The notes under the pieces are model-generated. The model did no database searches and was not told the origin of the DNA. It saw only the letters and a list, made by a program, of their open reading frames with translations. From Siderastrea siderea (taxonomy: Eukaryota > Cnidaria > Anthozoa > Scleractinia > Rhizangiidae), in assembly GCA_964030785.1 (NCBI GenBank), contig OZ034979.1, positions 37,967,984-38,031,983 on the forward strand: a DNA stretch of 64,000 nt, read 5' to 3'. Made by a program: the position numbers and the translations under genes. This document shows, one piece after another, positions 23,700 to 33,949 of this stretch (positions within the stretch are counted from its first letter, which is position 1; every line of letters starts with the position of its first letter).

Positions 23700-24814
23700 A
23701 AGAAGAAGCGGCGCTTTCTAAGGAAATCAGTTATGGATAACCTCAAGTCTGTGGATGAAGCGCTTTCACTCCATGATAATCATGTGAGGATTCACGTGTT
23801 GAAAGACAGCATTGCCAGTGGAACGACCTACAAGAAGTACAAGCATCATTGTGTACTTATTTAGAAGACAAGGAGATTGAGGAAGAGTGTGAGAGTCACC
23901 GTGATTAAAAAATACGTGTGGTTGAATACGTGGCAAAGATGATGCATTATTTGGAAAGTAAACACATTGCTGAGATGAGCGTGTCAAGTAATCCAGCCAC
24001 TCCAGCACCTTCGATTCCCACGTTACAAGTGAAGCTCCCAAAAATCGATCTGCCCACTTTCGATGGAGATGTTTTGCGTTGGCAGCCCTATTATCAATCG
24101 CTAAAAGTGTCCGTAGTGGATAATCCCTCTCTAGCGGATGTGCAGAAATTAGAGTACCTGATGAGATCCTTGAAGGGTTCAGCCGCAGAAGTAGTCAAGG
24201 AACGATTTGGCCACCCAAGGTTGATCCTTGATGTAGACGTAAGATCACTGATTCATTTACCATGTTTAATGTCGGAAGATGGAGAGTTTATGCGTAAGTT
24301 CTACGATCAGGTTGTCGGACATGTTAGATCTGTTGAATCCATGGGTGATAAGTTTAAATCTGAAACCTTGGCACCTGTCCTGGTACCTTTGATTCTTGAC
24401 AAGCTACCAAAAAGGGTTGTTGAGAAATGGGAACTTGAAATTGGTGACCATAAACAGGACTGTGTGGCAGTGAAAACATTGTTGAGGTTTTTGGAGCAGT
24501 TAATAAGAGCCAAAGAGTCTTCCCAGCCTCCCTCTATGGAGTCAAAGCTCCCTACAGAGGAGAACACTGCAAAGGGTGTAAGCCATGTGAATTTAAAATC
24601 TAGTTCTCCACGAAGATCGTCTACATCTGCATTATGTGCTTCTTCTCAAGTCAAGGAGTGCAGTGTTTGTCAAAAGAATCATTACGTGTGGTCATGTGTT
24701 AATTATCTGTCACCGACAGTCAAGGATAGACTCAGGACGGCATTGTCCAAAGGTCTATGTTTTCGGTGCTTAAAAGCTGGTCATGTGGCTCAAAGTTGTG
24801 AAAAACCTCTGTGA
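23700..24814 (+). pseudogene. BEL-B Gag (DUF1759, zinc knuckle)
   Basis: Gag-like protein. The N-terminal part (23700-23910) is frameshifted. From 23918 a 298-residue open stretch holds the DUF1759 block (LPKIDLPTFDGDVLRWQPYY near residue 40, LEYLMRSLKGSAAEVVK near 90), a short internal deletion, then two Cys/His motifs: CSVCQKNHYVWSC and the CCHC knuckle CFRCLKAGHVAQSC at the end. It stops at 24812-24814, where a full element would continue into protease. It is the best-preserved Gag in the window. Confidence 0.85.
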
Positions 24815-24829
24815 GGGATTATGTTGTTG

Positions 24830-25892
24830 CCATTAAGTCAGCACTCTAAGGTGGAGCTACACACATTTGGAGATGCGTCCAAAGTTGCTTATGCCGCTGC
24901 CATTTACCTCAGAGTTCTTCCTGAAGAACACAGAGCATCCACCAGTCCTGTGACGTCTAAAACAAGAGTGGCTCCTGTTCGAAAGATTACCCTCTAGAGC
25001 TCATGGCGGCTGTAATTACTGCTCGACTGTCTACCTATGTCAAAGATGCCATTGGTTGTCCCATCAGCTGTATTGTCTGTTGGACAGGCAATTCTTCAAC
25101 ATTACACTGGATTAGGGGATCAGCCACCCAGTGGAGACCGTTTGTTGCTAGCCGTGTTATTAAGATCCAGTCGCTGTTGGATCCCAGCGTTTGGCGCCGC
25201 TACTGTCTAGGATTGCACAATCCAGCGGACTTACCTACACGAGGTGTATCTGTGAATCAGTTGTTGGACAGTGAGTTGTGGTGGAGAGGGCCCTCGTGGC
25301 TTCAAGAGTCTGAAGTAGATTGGCCGCAAGATTTGAGGTCCCAATCTTCAAATGATGTTGTTGAGGTGGAGAGAAAGAGTAAAGCAAGCGTCAGTTGTGT
25401 TGCGCAGCCCAAAGACCCACTTATTGACAGCTGCCCACTCACTTACCTTGGTGCAGACTCAGGCAACTTCAGCTTGACTACTCCCGCACAGATTCTTATT
25501 GGCAGAAACCTACAGGCGTCACCACAAAAGAGACACATGCTACAGAGCACACGTCGAAAGCCATGACCAAACAATATCAATATTATCAAGGACTTCTGAG
25601 TGGCTTCTGGAAGCGATGGAGTGCTGAATATTTAAGGTCGCTGACACCCCTCAAGAAATGGTCAGACATTGGTCGTGAAATACACACAGGTGACCTGGTC
25701 CTTGTAAGTGACGATCATTTAGCAAGAGGTCAGTGTCAACGTGCACAAGTGGAAGCTACCCATTTAGGCCGTGATGGTCTGGTTAGGTCCGCTACCTTAC
25801 AGATGCCATCTGAAAGTGTTACATGCCAGCCAGTGCAGCGTCTTCACCTATTTGAAACCTGTGATGCAGATTTAGCAGCTGAACTTGATTGA
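24830..25892 (+). pseudogene. BEL-B RNase H-like region fused to DUF5641
   Basis: After Gag the sequence jumps to an RNase H-like domain (HTFGDASKVAYAAAIY near 24860; ELMAAVITARLS at 25000 after an in-frame stop; LHWIRG, NPADLPTRGVS), then to LTYLGADSG and TPAQILIGRNLQ, then to DUF5641 (LKKWSDIGREIHTGDLVLVS, 25640-25720; ending VQRLHLFE). RT is absent upstream, and the integrase zinc-binding and DDE core are absent between RNase H and DUF5641. A frame change lies near 25563. Terminal coding is intact enough to classify but not to function. Confidence 0.85.
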
Positions 25893-25975
25893 ACTTAATT
25901 GAGACACTGTTGAACATTGTTGTTTTACTTTCTTAACTGAATTTGACTTTGTTGAACTGTGATGCACTCCTGTAT

Positions 25976-25987
25976 CGGGAGGGAGAA
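25976..25987 (+). other. BEL-B polypurine tract
   Basis: The purine run gggagggagaa lies directly against the 3' LTR, the expected place for plus-strand DNA priming. Confidence 0.75.
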
Positions 25988-26170
25988 TGTTCGGAACTAA
26001 AAGTAACTGTTTTGCTAGATGCGTGGACGTAGGCATGCATGGGTCTGAATTAGTTTTCAGGGGCTTGGACCCCCCGATTATTGTTGTCAACTCAGATTTT
26101 CCATGTGTTTGGTGAAGTTTTTCGCTTGATAAAGTTCGTTTAGGGTTGGGTTAGAAAATAAATTGTTTCA
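25988..26170 (+). repeat. BEL-B 3' LTR
   Basis: Begins tgttcggaactaaaag, ends aattgtttca. It differs from the 5' LTR by scattered substitutions and a 4 bp insertion (gcat). Confidence 0.88.
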
Positions 26171-26300
26171 ATGTATACACATTCAATCCCAGAGAGGTTC
26201 GAACATCAAGACTTTCTAATGTAATCTTTACAGGCATTGTGTCAAAAAATTCCACTGTTTAGTTCAAGACCCTAACCGTGACTTTCTCATGGGGAGACCG
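26171..26300 (-). pseudogene. BEL-A protease region beyond BEL-B
   Basis: Reading minus from about 26270, the phrase ITLESLDVRTSLGLNVYT continues, across the BEL-B insertion, into PGNVTSSDEVVNW at 23100-23050. This resembles the C-terminal part of the BEL protease domain, so BEL-A was the older element. Beyond 26300 coding identity fades. Confidence 0.6.
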
Positions 26301-26329
26301 AACACCAAGAGCACCGGCAACCTCTTTGT

Positions 26330-28130
26330 TGAGGAAGGTCCCTTTTCTGTTCTTCTTTCCACCATTGCTACAAATTTCTTGTCAAAGCGCTCTTTCCAAA
26401 ATCTCTTAACTTTGCACCAACCTCTTGGACAATTTTTTCAACCCTCAACTGACAAAGATCCATATCTGCATCCACATCTAATCGCCTTTTTTATGCTCGC
26501 CAAGGGCACGGTAAATTTTGCATAGTTCCATTATTACACTGAAAGCTTTGTCCTTTGCTCATTAGCTTTTGTTGAGCTTCTTGGATCAAGTTCACCTTGT
26601 CAACATTCTCATCGTAAATTAAATAACTAAGTTGACAAGACAACTCGCCACTAAGGATTCGCTGTTTCATTTTTCATCTTTAACTTCATCTAAAGAATCT
26701 ACCGCACAAAGTTCTCATGTATCGACTGTTTCTGGAAGAGGTGAAGGTGACGTCATCAGCTTCTTCGCTTAGACACGGGACCGATAGATTTTGGTCCTGG
26801 CAGGGTTGCCAACTTTGTTACGAAGGACAATGTAGCAAAAACCAAATACAGTGTCCAAAAGATTCTTCTTCACAAACAACTGACAACTTACAGTGAATTT
26901 CCACGTAATTATGGCTTGAAACAAATCTAACGAAATATAACTGCTATTCTAGCGAAAAACTAGCAATTCGCGCAAAAGAAACTGATTCTAGTGAACAACG
27001 GTTTTTGCAGGCCAACTACCTATTACATCGACATGAATGTTTAAGCAGTCGCTCTTTGCACGTTTTTGGTCTAATCAAGGGTCCATTGTTAAGTTCAATT
27101 GTTTGTCTCAACAATGAGCAAAAACATGACCAGCACCATTTACTTCCCCACGAGAACTATTAGTAGCTCTATTGATAATGTATATATTGCATTGATCTCT
27201 GTTTTGTAGGAGCATCCATTTTCATCCGTGTTCAATGTGGGCTTGCTTCATCAGAGAGGCCAAACTGTATAACTGATAAATAAGCTCCAATAAAAAGCCG
27301 TTACATCAATGAAAAGTAAGTTACTAACTGATTAAGACATTACAACTTTCTGTTTTATTGGATCCTCTTTTTATCTTTAAAATCTCGGGTGACCCAAATT
27401 TTCTATAGGCGATCAAGTATTTGAATATCGCATTTGAATAAATGGTTATAAAACGTCGTCTGAAACATGGGAAACATTTTTTTGGGTCTTTCTACAGGTA
27501 CCGAGCACATTGTCCTTCTTTTGTTTGTGAGACATTGTGCTTTCGTTCTACTTTGGAGTTGAATTGTTTTCTGTCTTTTGTTTCCTTTGTTTCACGTCAT
27601 TCCTTCTCCAGTACTCACAGAAGGAACCATTTTTTGGATAAATACTGAAGTCAATACCTCATTATCTAAAAAACTGGGTGGGGAATTTGACTGACTGTGA
27701 AGCTCTAACCTGTGGCACTTTTGAGGGTGTAAACTGCAAACATGGTCGGGAATTTGACCAATTTTTTTTTCCAAAAAGTAAAATGCCTGGGGGGATAAGC
27801 ACACTTGGATTTGACTGACACGTAAGACCTAGTTAAGTAAGAACTACTGGACAGAATCTTATCAAAATGGGTCATTGCACTGCTCCAGTGATGAAAAAAA
27901 ATAAAACACATAAGTTCATGTGTGATATCTGAACCGGATCAGGGCTATCTAATTAGATAAAATGCCTCTGAAGAAACTGTGTTCAAAAGCCACAACAGCG
28001 ATGGAAATACAAATCTTCCCTGCATGTGCAGGGAAATTGCGAAAACTCTTAGGAATACGATGAATCGGTCAATTGAAAAGTATCTTGGTGCAAATTGACA
28101 ATCAATGGTAATCATGATTTAATTACTTTA
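26330..28130. other. intronic, no gene recognised
   Basis: I see no supported transposon domain. A minus-strand stretch at about 26300-26670 has a protein-like look but contains stops and matches nothing I know. The 21 bases at 27210 (ccattttcatccgtgttcaa...) recur at 21217. Confidence 0.45.
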
Positions 28131-28131
28131 C

Positions 28132-28252
28132 CATGGATTCCCAGAAGAACTGGAGAGTCAGCAGCTGAAGTGACTTGGCAGCGATCTCTTTGCTTTAACA
28201 GATCAACAGTCTGCAGTGCCTGAAGAATTATTTCTTCGCTGAATTCTACTAT
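28132..28252 (-). other. exon-like open segment, unassigned
   Basis: 121 bp open in one frame (starting IVEFSEEIILQALQ), preceded by cttag and followed by gtaaag, so it resembles an exon. It does not fit the kinase gene: the preceding exon ends in phase 1, and phase 1 entry gives a stop here. It could be chance, an alternative exon or a relic. Confidence 0.2.
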
Positions 28253-28890
28253 CTAAGCTGTCGAGTTTAGGGCTTCTTCTTTTGATTTATAATTCTAAAA
28301 AGGCGACTCTTCTTCCCGTGAACGGGATATTAACTTAGTGAATTCACTTAGGCAGCCATTTTGAAATGAAATTTCCTCACTAACCAAATGTGAGCCCCCA
28401 TTTTGTGTGCCGTAGTTTAATATAACAAAGTTTAAAACATAGCGAGTGAGTGACAGTCACCTTGTACCTGAAAAATCTCCCCAAATGCTATAAGTCTTTC
28501 ACTGCACAAGAGCATTCATGACTTAAACAGGAAAAAATGTACTACTTTGGAGCTGTAGATTGAAGGCTGATGATTAGGGCAGATAATCACCGTTTCACTT
28601 ACACCTTAGTGTTACAACCTCACTGGGTCACAGAAGTTTACGATTACTTGTAAACCTTCTGACTTTAAAAGATTGGTGGCTAATAATGCCACATCTGATA
28701 CTCAATTTTTTTGTTAGATCCAAATAATGGTAATTTTTTTCTCTTTGTCCAGGTGTATGCCCTGCATCCATTTGCCAGTTATGTTCATATGAGATATAAA
28801 TAAATCTACAAGATAACCTCATGTGTCAAATGCTTTACTCTGCTGAAGTAGTTTCTAAAGTAAGTGACTGACACTAAGTGACTGACTTAC

Positions 28891-29020
28891 CTTTTATATC
28901 CTTGTGTATAATTCCTGCATTATGTAAAAAGTCGACTGCAGTGAGTATTTGCCAAGTGAATTCTCTTACTAAAGGTTCTTGCAAAGGACCTTTGTGGCTA
29001 AGCAAGTCTTCCACTGAGCC
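28891..29020 (-). CDS. MAP3K-like kinase exon with catalytic loop
   Basis: 130 bp exon of a serine/threonine kinase, with acceptor tttttgtag before 29020 and donor gtaagt after 28891. It reads 43 codons from GSVEDLLSHKGPLQEPLVRE to GIIHKDIK plus one base of a Gly codon. GSV..LL..KGPL.E..VR..T.QIL..V.FLH..G.IH.DIK is the alpha-D to catalytic-loop signature of MEKK/STE11 kinases, which phosphorylate MAP2Ks in the cytosol. The catalytic HRD is HKD here, a conservative change that keeps the catalytic Asp. The following exon is at 12202-12275. The upstream exon should end at the hinge and was not found. Confidence 0.92.
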
Positions 29021-29280
29021 CTACAAAAACAATGATTTTCATTATTTTTCTTCAAATATTTTCGGCGTGGACACATCACGGACCTATGCGTTGTTCTCGG
29101 CGTCTTTCAGTGCTTTTGTTTGTTTCTGTTTGGTACGGGATTAATTTAACGAGAAATCCTGTGGTTAACCAAAGAGGGGCCCTTACAAGGAGGAATTATT
29201 CAGTTGTGGTGGGCACCTAGATTGACCTATATAATGTATATTACAAAAATGAAAACCTGTAGCGCAAATTTCATACCAAA

Positions 29281-29474
29281 CTGCAACCTTGAATTCTCCT
29301 CCAGCCCTTTCATTTTCAGTATTTTGCAATAAAATTATTGTATTGCAAAATAAATATTGAATAATAAATGACATGCGTTTTATTAAATTGCGTTACCTGT
29401 ATAATTACGTGACTACTTGTCCAAAGTTGATCTCTGGCTAAACACCGGGGCTTTAAGGTTGTTGTAAATCAAGT
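29281..29474. repeat. tandem duplication copy a (split by 4 kb foldback)
   Basis: Matches 33646-33790 in the same orientation (tgaattctcctccagccct, attttgca, atgc.ttttat.aaattg.gttacctgta, taaacacc(c)gggg). Its continuation lies at 33468-33645, after the foldback, and resembles 33810-33945. So a tandem duplication existed before the foldback inserted. Confidence 0.7.
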
Positions 29475-30588
29475 CTTAAGAGCCATTTTCTGAGAATATC
29501 GAGAATCGAAAGACACTCACAAAAAATCGAATTTTTTTTATTTTGCCAAAACATCCCTTTGGGTAAGCTAATTCAAGAAAAAATAATCCAAAGTTCCAAC
29601 GAGTTATTTAACGGACGAAAATTTAAAAAGTTCGAAAAATGCATAAAATGGCGGTTTTAGGGTCTCTAAACGGCTCAAATTCTCACTCAACTTTAGGAAG
29701 CCGGTGAGAGCGTAAAAAAGATTCTTTTAAAACGAAACAAACCACGCACATTATTTAACCTTTCTACTTTAAAACTGTGTAATAAATTTGCCAATGTTTG
29801 GTTTCGAACATTTTCAAGCGGCGTTTTTATCGAGCCGCTCTTAACCTTGTTTCTCAAAAGGTAAAATGAAGGCCAACTTCGGCCGCTTAAAACGGCATCT
29901 GGTATGTATCGTTCAATGATTAAGACTACACAGAAAGAAAGCTCTGTCATTGTACTTTTCACCAGGAAAGTTACAGCTTTGGGAATCAAATACTTCCCCG
30001 TCAGTAAATTTTTACTGTTTAGTGATCTGAGCGGGTAGAATTATATGCAAATTACAGATTTAATTCCTGAAATACTGCTAACAATTACAAAGGTCGTTTA
30101 AGATAGGCTCACCATTAGTTACACATGCACGCACAATGTTTTTCCTGATCTTTGAAAGAACGTTCTGCTTTCTTGAGTCTTGCTGAGTCTTATTATGCTA
30201 AAACAAAGCAGATTTTTAACGGCAATTCAACAAGACAGGAATCCACTCATTCAACTTAAACAAGATAGCATCGAAAACACAGCGAAACGACGTACTATGC
30301 CCCCTACCTTGCCAACCGAAAACGCAGCAATACAACAGAAAAACATTCCAAACTGTAAACAAACGAATTTTCAGTTCCCTGATTGAGCGAAGATATTTAA
30401 AAACAACTCATCGCCTAGAGGAATACGCGGAAAGACAGGTGACCTCTGCACTGACCCGCACGTGTCACACCACACTAACAGAGAGAGTCACGTATTCGAT
30501 TTTTGTTGTGTGATTTGAGATAAAAACTTGGTGGAAAGTTAAAAAGAAAAAAAAAACTTGCAACAGATAGCTAGTAGTTTGTTGGATT

Positions 30589-30745
30589 ACATGTTAGCAC
30601 AAGCTCCACAAAGGAGTTTTTACGGCGCGGTAATTTCGCGATGTACGTGCTGTTGTAATTTTACTACTAATTTCATTACAGCTCATGAAATAAAAATGAG
30701 TAAGTTACATTCACAGTGTGTAAGTACTGATATATGGCGTCGTGT
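30589..30745. mobile_element. 157 bp insertion private to left arm
   Basis: The right arm reads straight from ggaaaaac to taatccaac, where the left arm has this extra segment between ttggatta and gtttttcc. TA lies at both borders, so a TA duplication is possible. No TIR is obvious. Confidence 0.6.
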
Positions 30746-30983
30746 AGTTTTTCCACTCTTCTAGAGAGGGTTACTGCCTGTGTATTAAGCAGTTGTTACC
30801 CAGGCCACGTTGAAGTTGATTCCCTAAAAGAATGCACAAGACACATCTCGCGGCATCTTCAATTACACAGACTAAGTGCAGATAAAGCGGTTGAGAGTGA
30901 ATTCAAGTGTTGTTAGCCCGAGCAGGTAATGTTATTGCTGTGCTTAGCCTTAACTCGCTCAACTGTAGCACAATATTCTTCGA

Positions 30984-31387
30984 CGATAGCACGATGTGAT
31001 TATTGAACGTCCCCTGATGTAATCTTCCTTGGCAGCCGTTTGAGCGAGCGAGACGCGGAAGCCACGCGGCTCGCCCACACGATACCCTTTCTCGCTTTGC
31101 TATTTGGTTTTTGCGTCATGAGGTTGGAAGCCTAGAGTTCAAAGTATATTTATCTTTGATTTCTGGTTATTTAGGCATTTTTTCAGTACAAGAGTCTAAG
31201 CGTTCAACCCCATGCCGCAAAAACCAAAAACGGGCTAGCTAAAATGGCAAAGCGAGAAAAGGTATTATATGGGCGAGTTCTCGCATGGGCCTGGGTGGCT
31301 TCTGCGTCTCGCTCACTCGAACTGCTACCAAGGAAGATTGCATTGAAGTATAATTTTCGGCGTCTGAAATTACATCGTGCTATCGTC
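30984..31387. repeat. foldback in centre of 4 kb element
   Basis: The sequences around tcttccttggcagc..gagcgagcgagacgc and gcgtctcgctcactcgaact..ctaccaaggaaga are inverted, as are agcacgatgt and acatcgtgct. The arms are unequal and diverged. Confidence 0.7.
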
Positions 31388-31644
31388 ATGCTAAACACGG
31401 CACCACCAGCCCCCTCCCCCCGCCCAGAACGGAGGGTTACTCCCTTATGTGGACTACACTCGGGTTTGCCGCTAGACAGGATATGGTTTTTGGTCTCTGT
31501 CCCTAAGCATGGTATATAATTTTATGCCCGTCTTCCCCAACCGGATATGGTCAGTACGATCGACATTCCATTTCGTTTTTCTGTCCTGAACATGGCCAGG
31601 GTATCAAACCCGCAGCGTCACCCCTACACCCAAACATTGGTCAA

Positions 31645-31900
31645 AATAAAAATAAATAAACACACTTTATTTCAGTAGGGTGCATAATTACAGTCAAACT
31701 GTAGTCTCTCTTATGGCCCTACGTCCAGGTCGAATTGGAATTTGGAAATGTTGGTTTTTATGGAGGGAGGAAAACCCTCGGAGCAAGGACGAGAACGAAC
31801 AACAAACTCAACCCACATATGACACCGGCACCGGGAATCGAACCCGGGCCACACTGGTGGAAGGCGAGTGCTCTCACCACTGCGCCATCCCTGCCACCCC
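31645..31900 (-). mobile_element. tRNA-derived SINE
   Basis: Minus-strand retroposon with an RNA polymerase III promoter: A box GGCGCAGTGGTGAGAGCAC (31886-31868) and a perfect B box GGTTCGATTCC (31844-31834), about 24 bp apart as in tRNA genes. The head resembles a tRNA, followed by a body of about 180 bp and an AT-rich 3' end (31680-31645). It cannot be a working tRNA: there is no acceptor stem or CCA side. It sits in the centre of the 4 kb foldback. Confidence 0.88.
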
Positions 31901-32168
31901 CACCCGCACCCGGGCGTCCGTGGGCATGGGAGTGGCACGACTCTGCAGAACCTTAGATTAAGGGACGCCGAGTGCCGAGTGGAACACAGTAATTCTAGAA
32001 CAAAATGCAATAACATTACCTGCTCGGGCTAACAACAACTTGAATTCACTGTCAACCGCTTTATCTGCTCTTAGTCCGTGCAATTGAAGATGCCGCGAGA
32101 TGTGTCTTGTGCATTCTTTTAGGGAAACAACTTCAACGTGGCCTGGGTAACAACTGCTTAATCCACAG

Positions 32169-32312
32169 GGGTTTACCTCGGTGTAAGAACCTGACAAGAT
32201 TTTCTTTGTTTGTTGGCTTTTGTTTTGCTGTACGGTATTGTTTAAAATGTTTTTGTTTCCTTTGTTTTACGTCATCCGTGAGTTTCACAGGTTCTTACAC
32301 CGAGGTAAAGCC
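32169..32312. mobile_element. hAT-type MITE private to right arm, 8 bp TSD
   Basis: Ends gggtttacctcggtgtaag and cttacaccgaggtaaagcc, flanked by a perfect 8 bp repeat atccacag (32161-32168, 32313-32320). The left arm has the uninterrupted target, so this is a recent insertion. Confidence 0.9.
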
Positions 32313-33467
32313 ATCCACAGACAGTAACCCTCTCCAGAAGAGTGGAAAAACTAATCCAACAAACTACTAGCTATCTGTTGCAAGTTTTTTTTTTCTTTTT
32401 AACTTTCCACCAAGTTTTTATCTCAAATCACACAACAAAAATCGAATACGTGACTCTCTCTGTTAGTGTGGTGTGACACGTGCGGGTCAGTGCAGAGGTC
32501 ACCTGTCTTTCCGCGTATTCCTCTAGGCGATGAGTTGTTTTTAAATATCTTCGCTCAATCAGGGAACTGAAAATTCGTTTGTTTACAGTTTGGAATGTTT
32601 TTCTGTTGTATTGCTGCGTTTTCGGTTGGCAAGGTAGGGGGCATAGTACGTCGTTTCGCTGTGTTTTCGATGCTATCTTGTTTAAGTTGAATGAGTGGAT
32701 TCCTGTCTTGTTGAATTGCCGTTAAAAATCTGCTTTGTTTTAGCATAATAAGACTCAGCAAGACTCAAGAAAGCAGAACTTTCTTTCAAAGATCAGGAAA
32801 AATATTGTGCGTGCATGTGTAACTAATGGTGAGCCTATCTTAAACGACCTTTGTAATTGTTAGCAGTATTTCAGGAATTAAATCTGTAATTTGCATATAA
32901 TTCTACCCGCTCAGATCACTAAACAGTAAAAATTTACTGACGGGGAAGTATTTGATTCCCAAAGCTGTAACTTTCCTGGTGAAAAGTACAATGACAGAGC
33001 TTTCTTTCTGTGTAGTCTTAATCATTGAACGATACATACCAGATGCCGTTTTAAGCGGCCGAAGTTGGCCTTCATTTTACCTTTTGAGAAACAAGGTTAA
33101 GAGCGGCTCGATAAAAACGCCGCTTGAAAATGTTCGAAACCAAACATTGGCAAATTTATTACACAGTTTTAAAGTAGAAAGGTTAAATAATGTGCGTGGT
33201 TTGTTTCGTTTTAAAAGAATCTTTTTTACGCTCTCACCGGCTTCCTAAAGTTGAGTGAGAATTTGAGCCGTTTAGAGACCCTAAAACCGCCATTTTATGC
33301 ATTTTTCGAACTTTTTAAATTTTCGTCCGTTAAATAACTCGTTGGAACTTTGGATTATTTTTTCTTGAATTAGCTTACCAAAAGGGATGTTTTGGCAAAA
33401 TAAAAAAAAATTCGATTTTTTGTGAGTGCCTTTCGATTCTCGATATTCTCAGAAAATGGCTCTTAAG

Positions 33468-33945
33468 CATTTTACTGAAGACTATAAGTTTGTTTTCACC
33501 ACTTAGTGTTTTGATTCGACGTAATTAACCTAGCGTAGATTGCAGTGTTTTCCCTCTTTATATGAGCTAGACTTCAAAGCATGAATAGGTATATTTTGTG
33601 CGAGAACAGAGACGTTTCAATTACACGCTCGTAGTTGCTAGAATTAAATCCCTGAATTCTCCTACAGCCCTCACATTCTCAGTATTTTACAATACAGTAA
33701 GAAATGCCATGCATTTTATAAAATTGTGTTACCTGTATCAGTTTGCATGACCACTTGTCGAAAGGCGATCCCCAACTAAACACCCGGGGTAAAAAGTTTT
33801 TCTTCACATAATTACATTTGGTGAAAGTCTAAGCTTGTTTTCAGCGCTAAAAAGTTTGAGCCAACAAAATTATCCAAAGCCGATTCTAGCGTTTTTGTTG
33901 CCTCTTTATACGAGCTAGCTAGATTTTAAATGTGGGAATTTGCTT
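33468..33945. repeat. tandem duplication copy b and tail of copy a
   Basis: 33646-33945 is the second copy of the unit whose first copy is 29281-29474 plus 33468-33645. Shared marks are ctttatat/cgagctag and cttgttttca. Confidence 0.65.
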
Positions 33946-33949
33946 GGTT

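Larger units (their letters stand above)
23102..26170 (+). mobile_element. BEL/Pao retrotransposon with LTRs (BEL-B), internally deleted
   Basis: A 3.07 kb LTR element inserted into BEL-A. It has two LTRs of about 180 bp, a Gag region, a short RNase H-like region and a DUF5641 C-terminus. The flanks acgta (23097-23101) and atgta (26171-26175) differ by one C-to-T, consistent with a 5 bp target duplication. Protease plus RT are missing between Gag and RNase H, and the integrase core is missing before DUF5641, so it cannot move by itself. Some stops are present. Confidence 0.9.
12276..28890 (-). other. inferred 16.6 kb kinase intron filled with repeats
   Basis: The interval lies between two exons with matching phase-1 splice junctions and consensus donor and acceptor. 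It holds an L1-like remnant, two BEL elements, foldbacks and tandem duplications. I infer a single intron; a missed small exon inside would have to keep phase 1. Confidence 0.65.
29481..33461. mobile_element. 4 kb foldback element with ~1.45 kb inverted arms
   Basis: Starts agccattttctgagaatatc and ends with its reverse complement, flanked by cttaag on both sides (29475-29480, 33462-33467; this hexamer is itself a palindrome, so the true end could be 6 bp further out). Arms 29481-30945 and 32008-33461 are almost identical; two stretches of 98 and 68 codons translate identically in both. The centre (30946-32007) holds a smaller foldback and a SINE. Each arm has one private insertion. No transposase seen; family unknown. 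Confidence 0.88.

Noticed and set aside
28132..28252. Third kinase exon between the two supported exons
   Set aside because: Splice-like borders exist, but the phase does not fit the preceding exon; entering in phase gives a stop.
29693..29989. 98-codon frame duplicated identically at 32952-33248 as a gene
   Set aside because: Identity follows from the inverted arms of one foldback element; no known domain and atypical composition.
31825..31900. tRNA gene on the minus strand
   Set aside because: A and B boxes are present, but there is no matching acceptor stem and the sequence continues into a SINE body.
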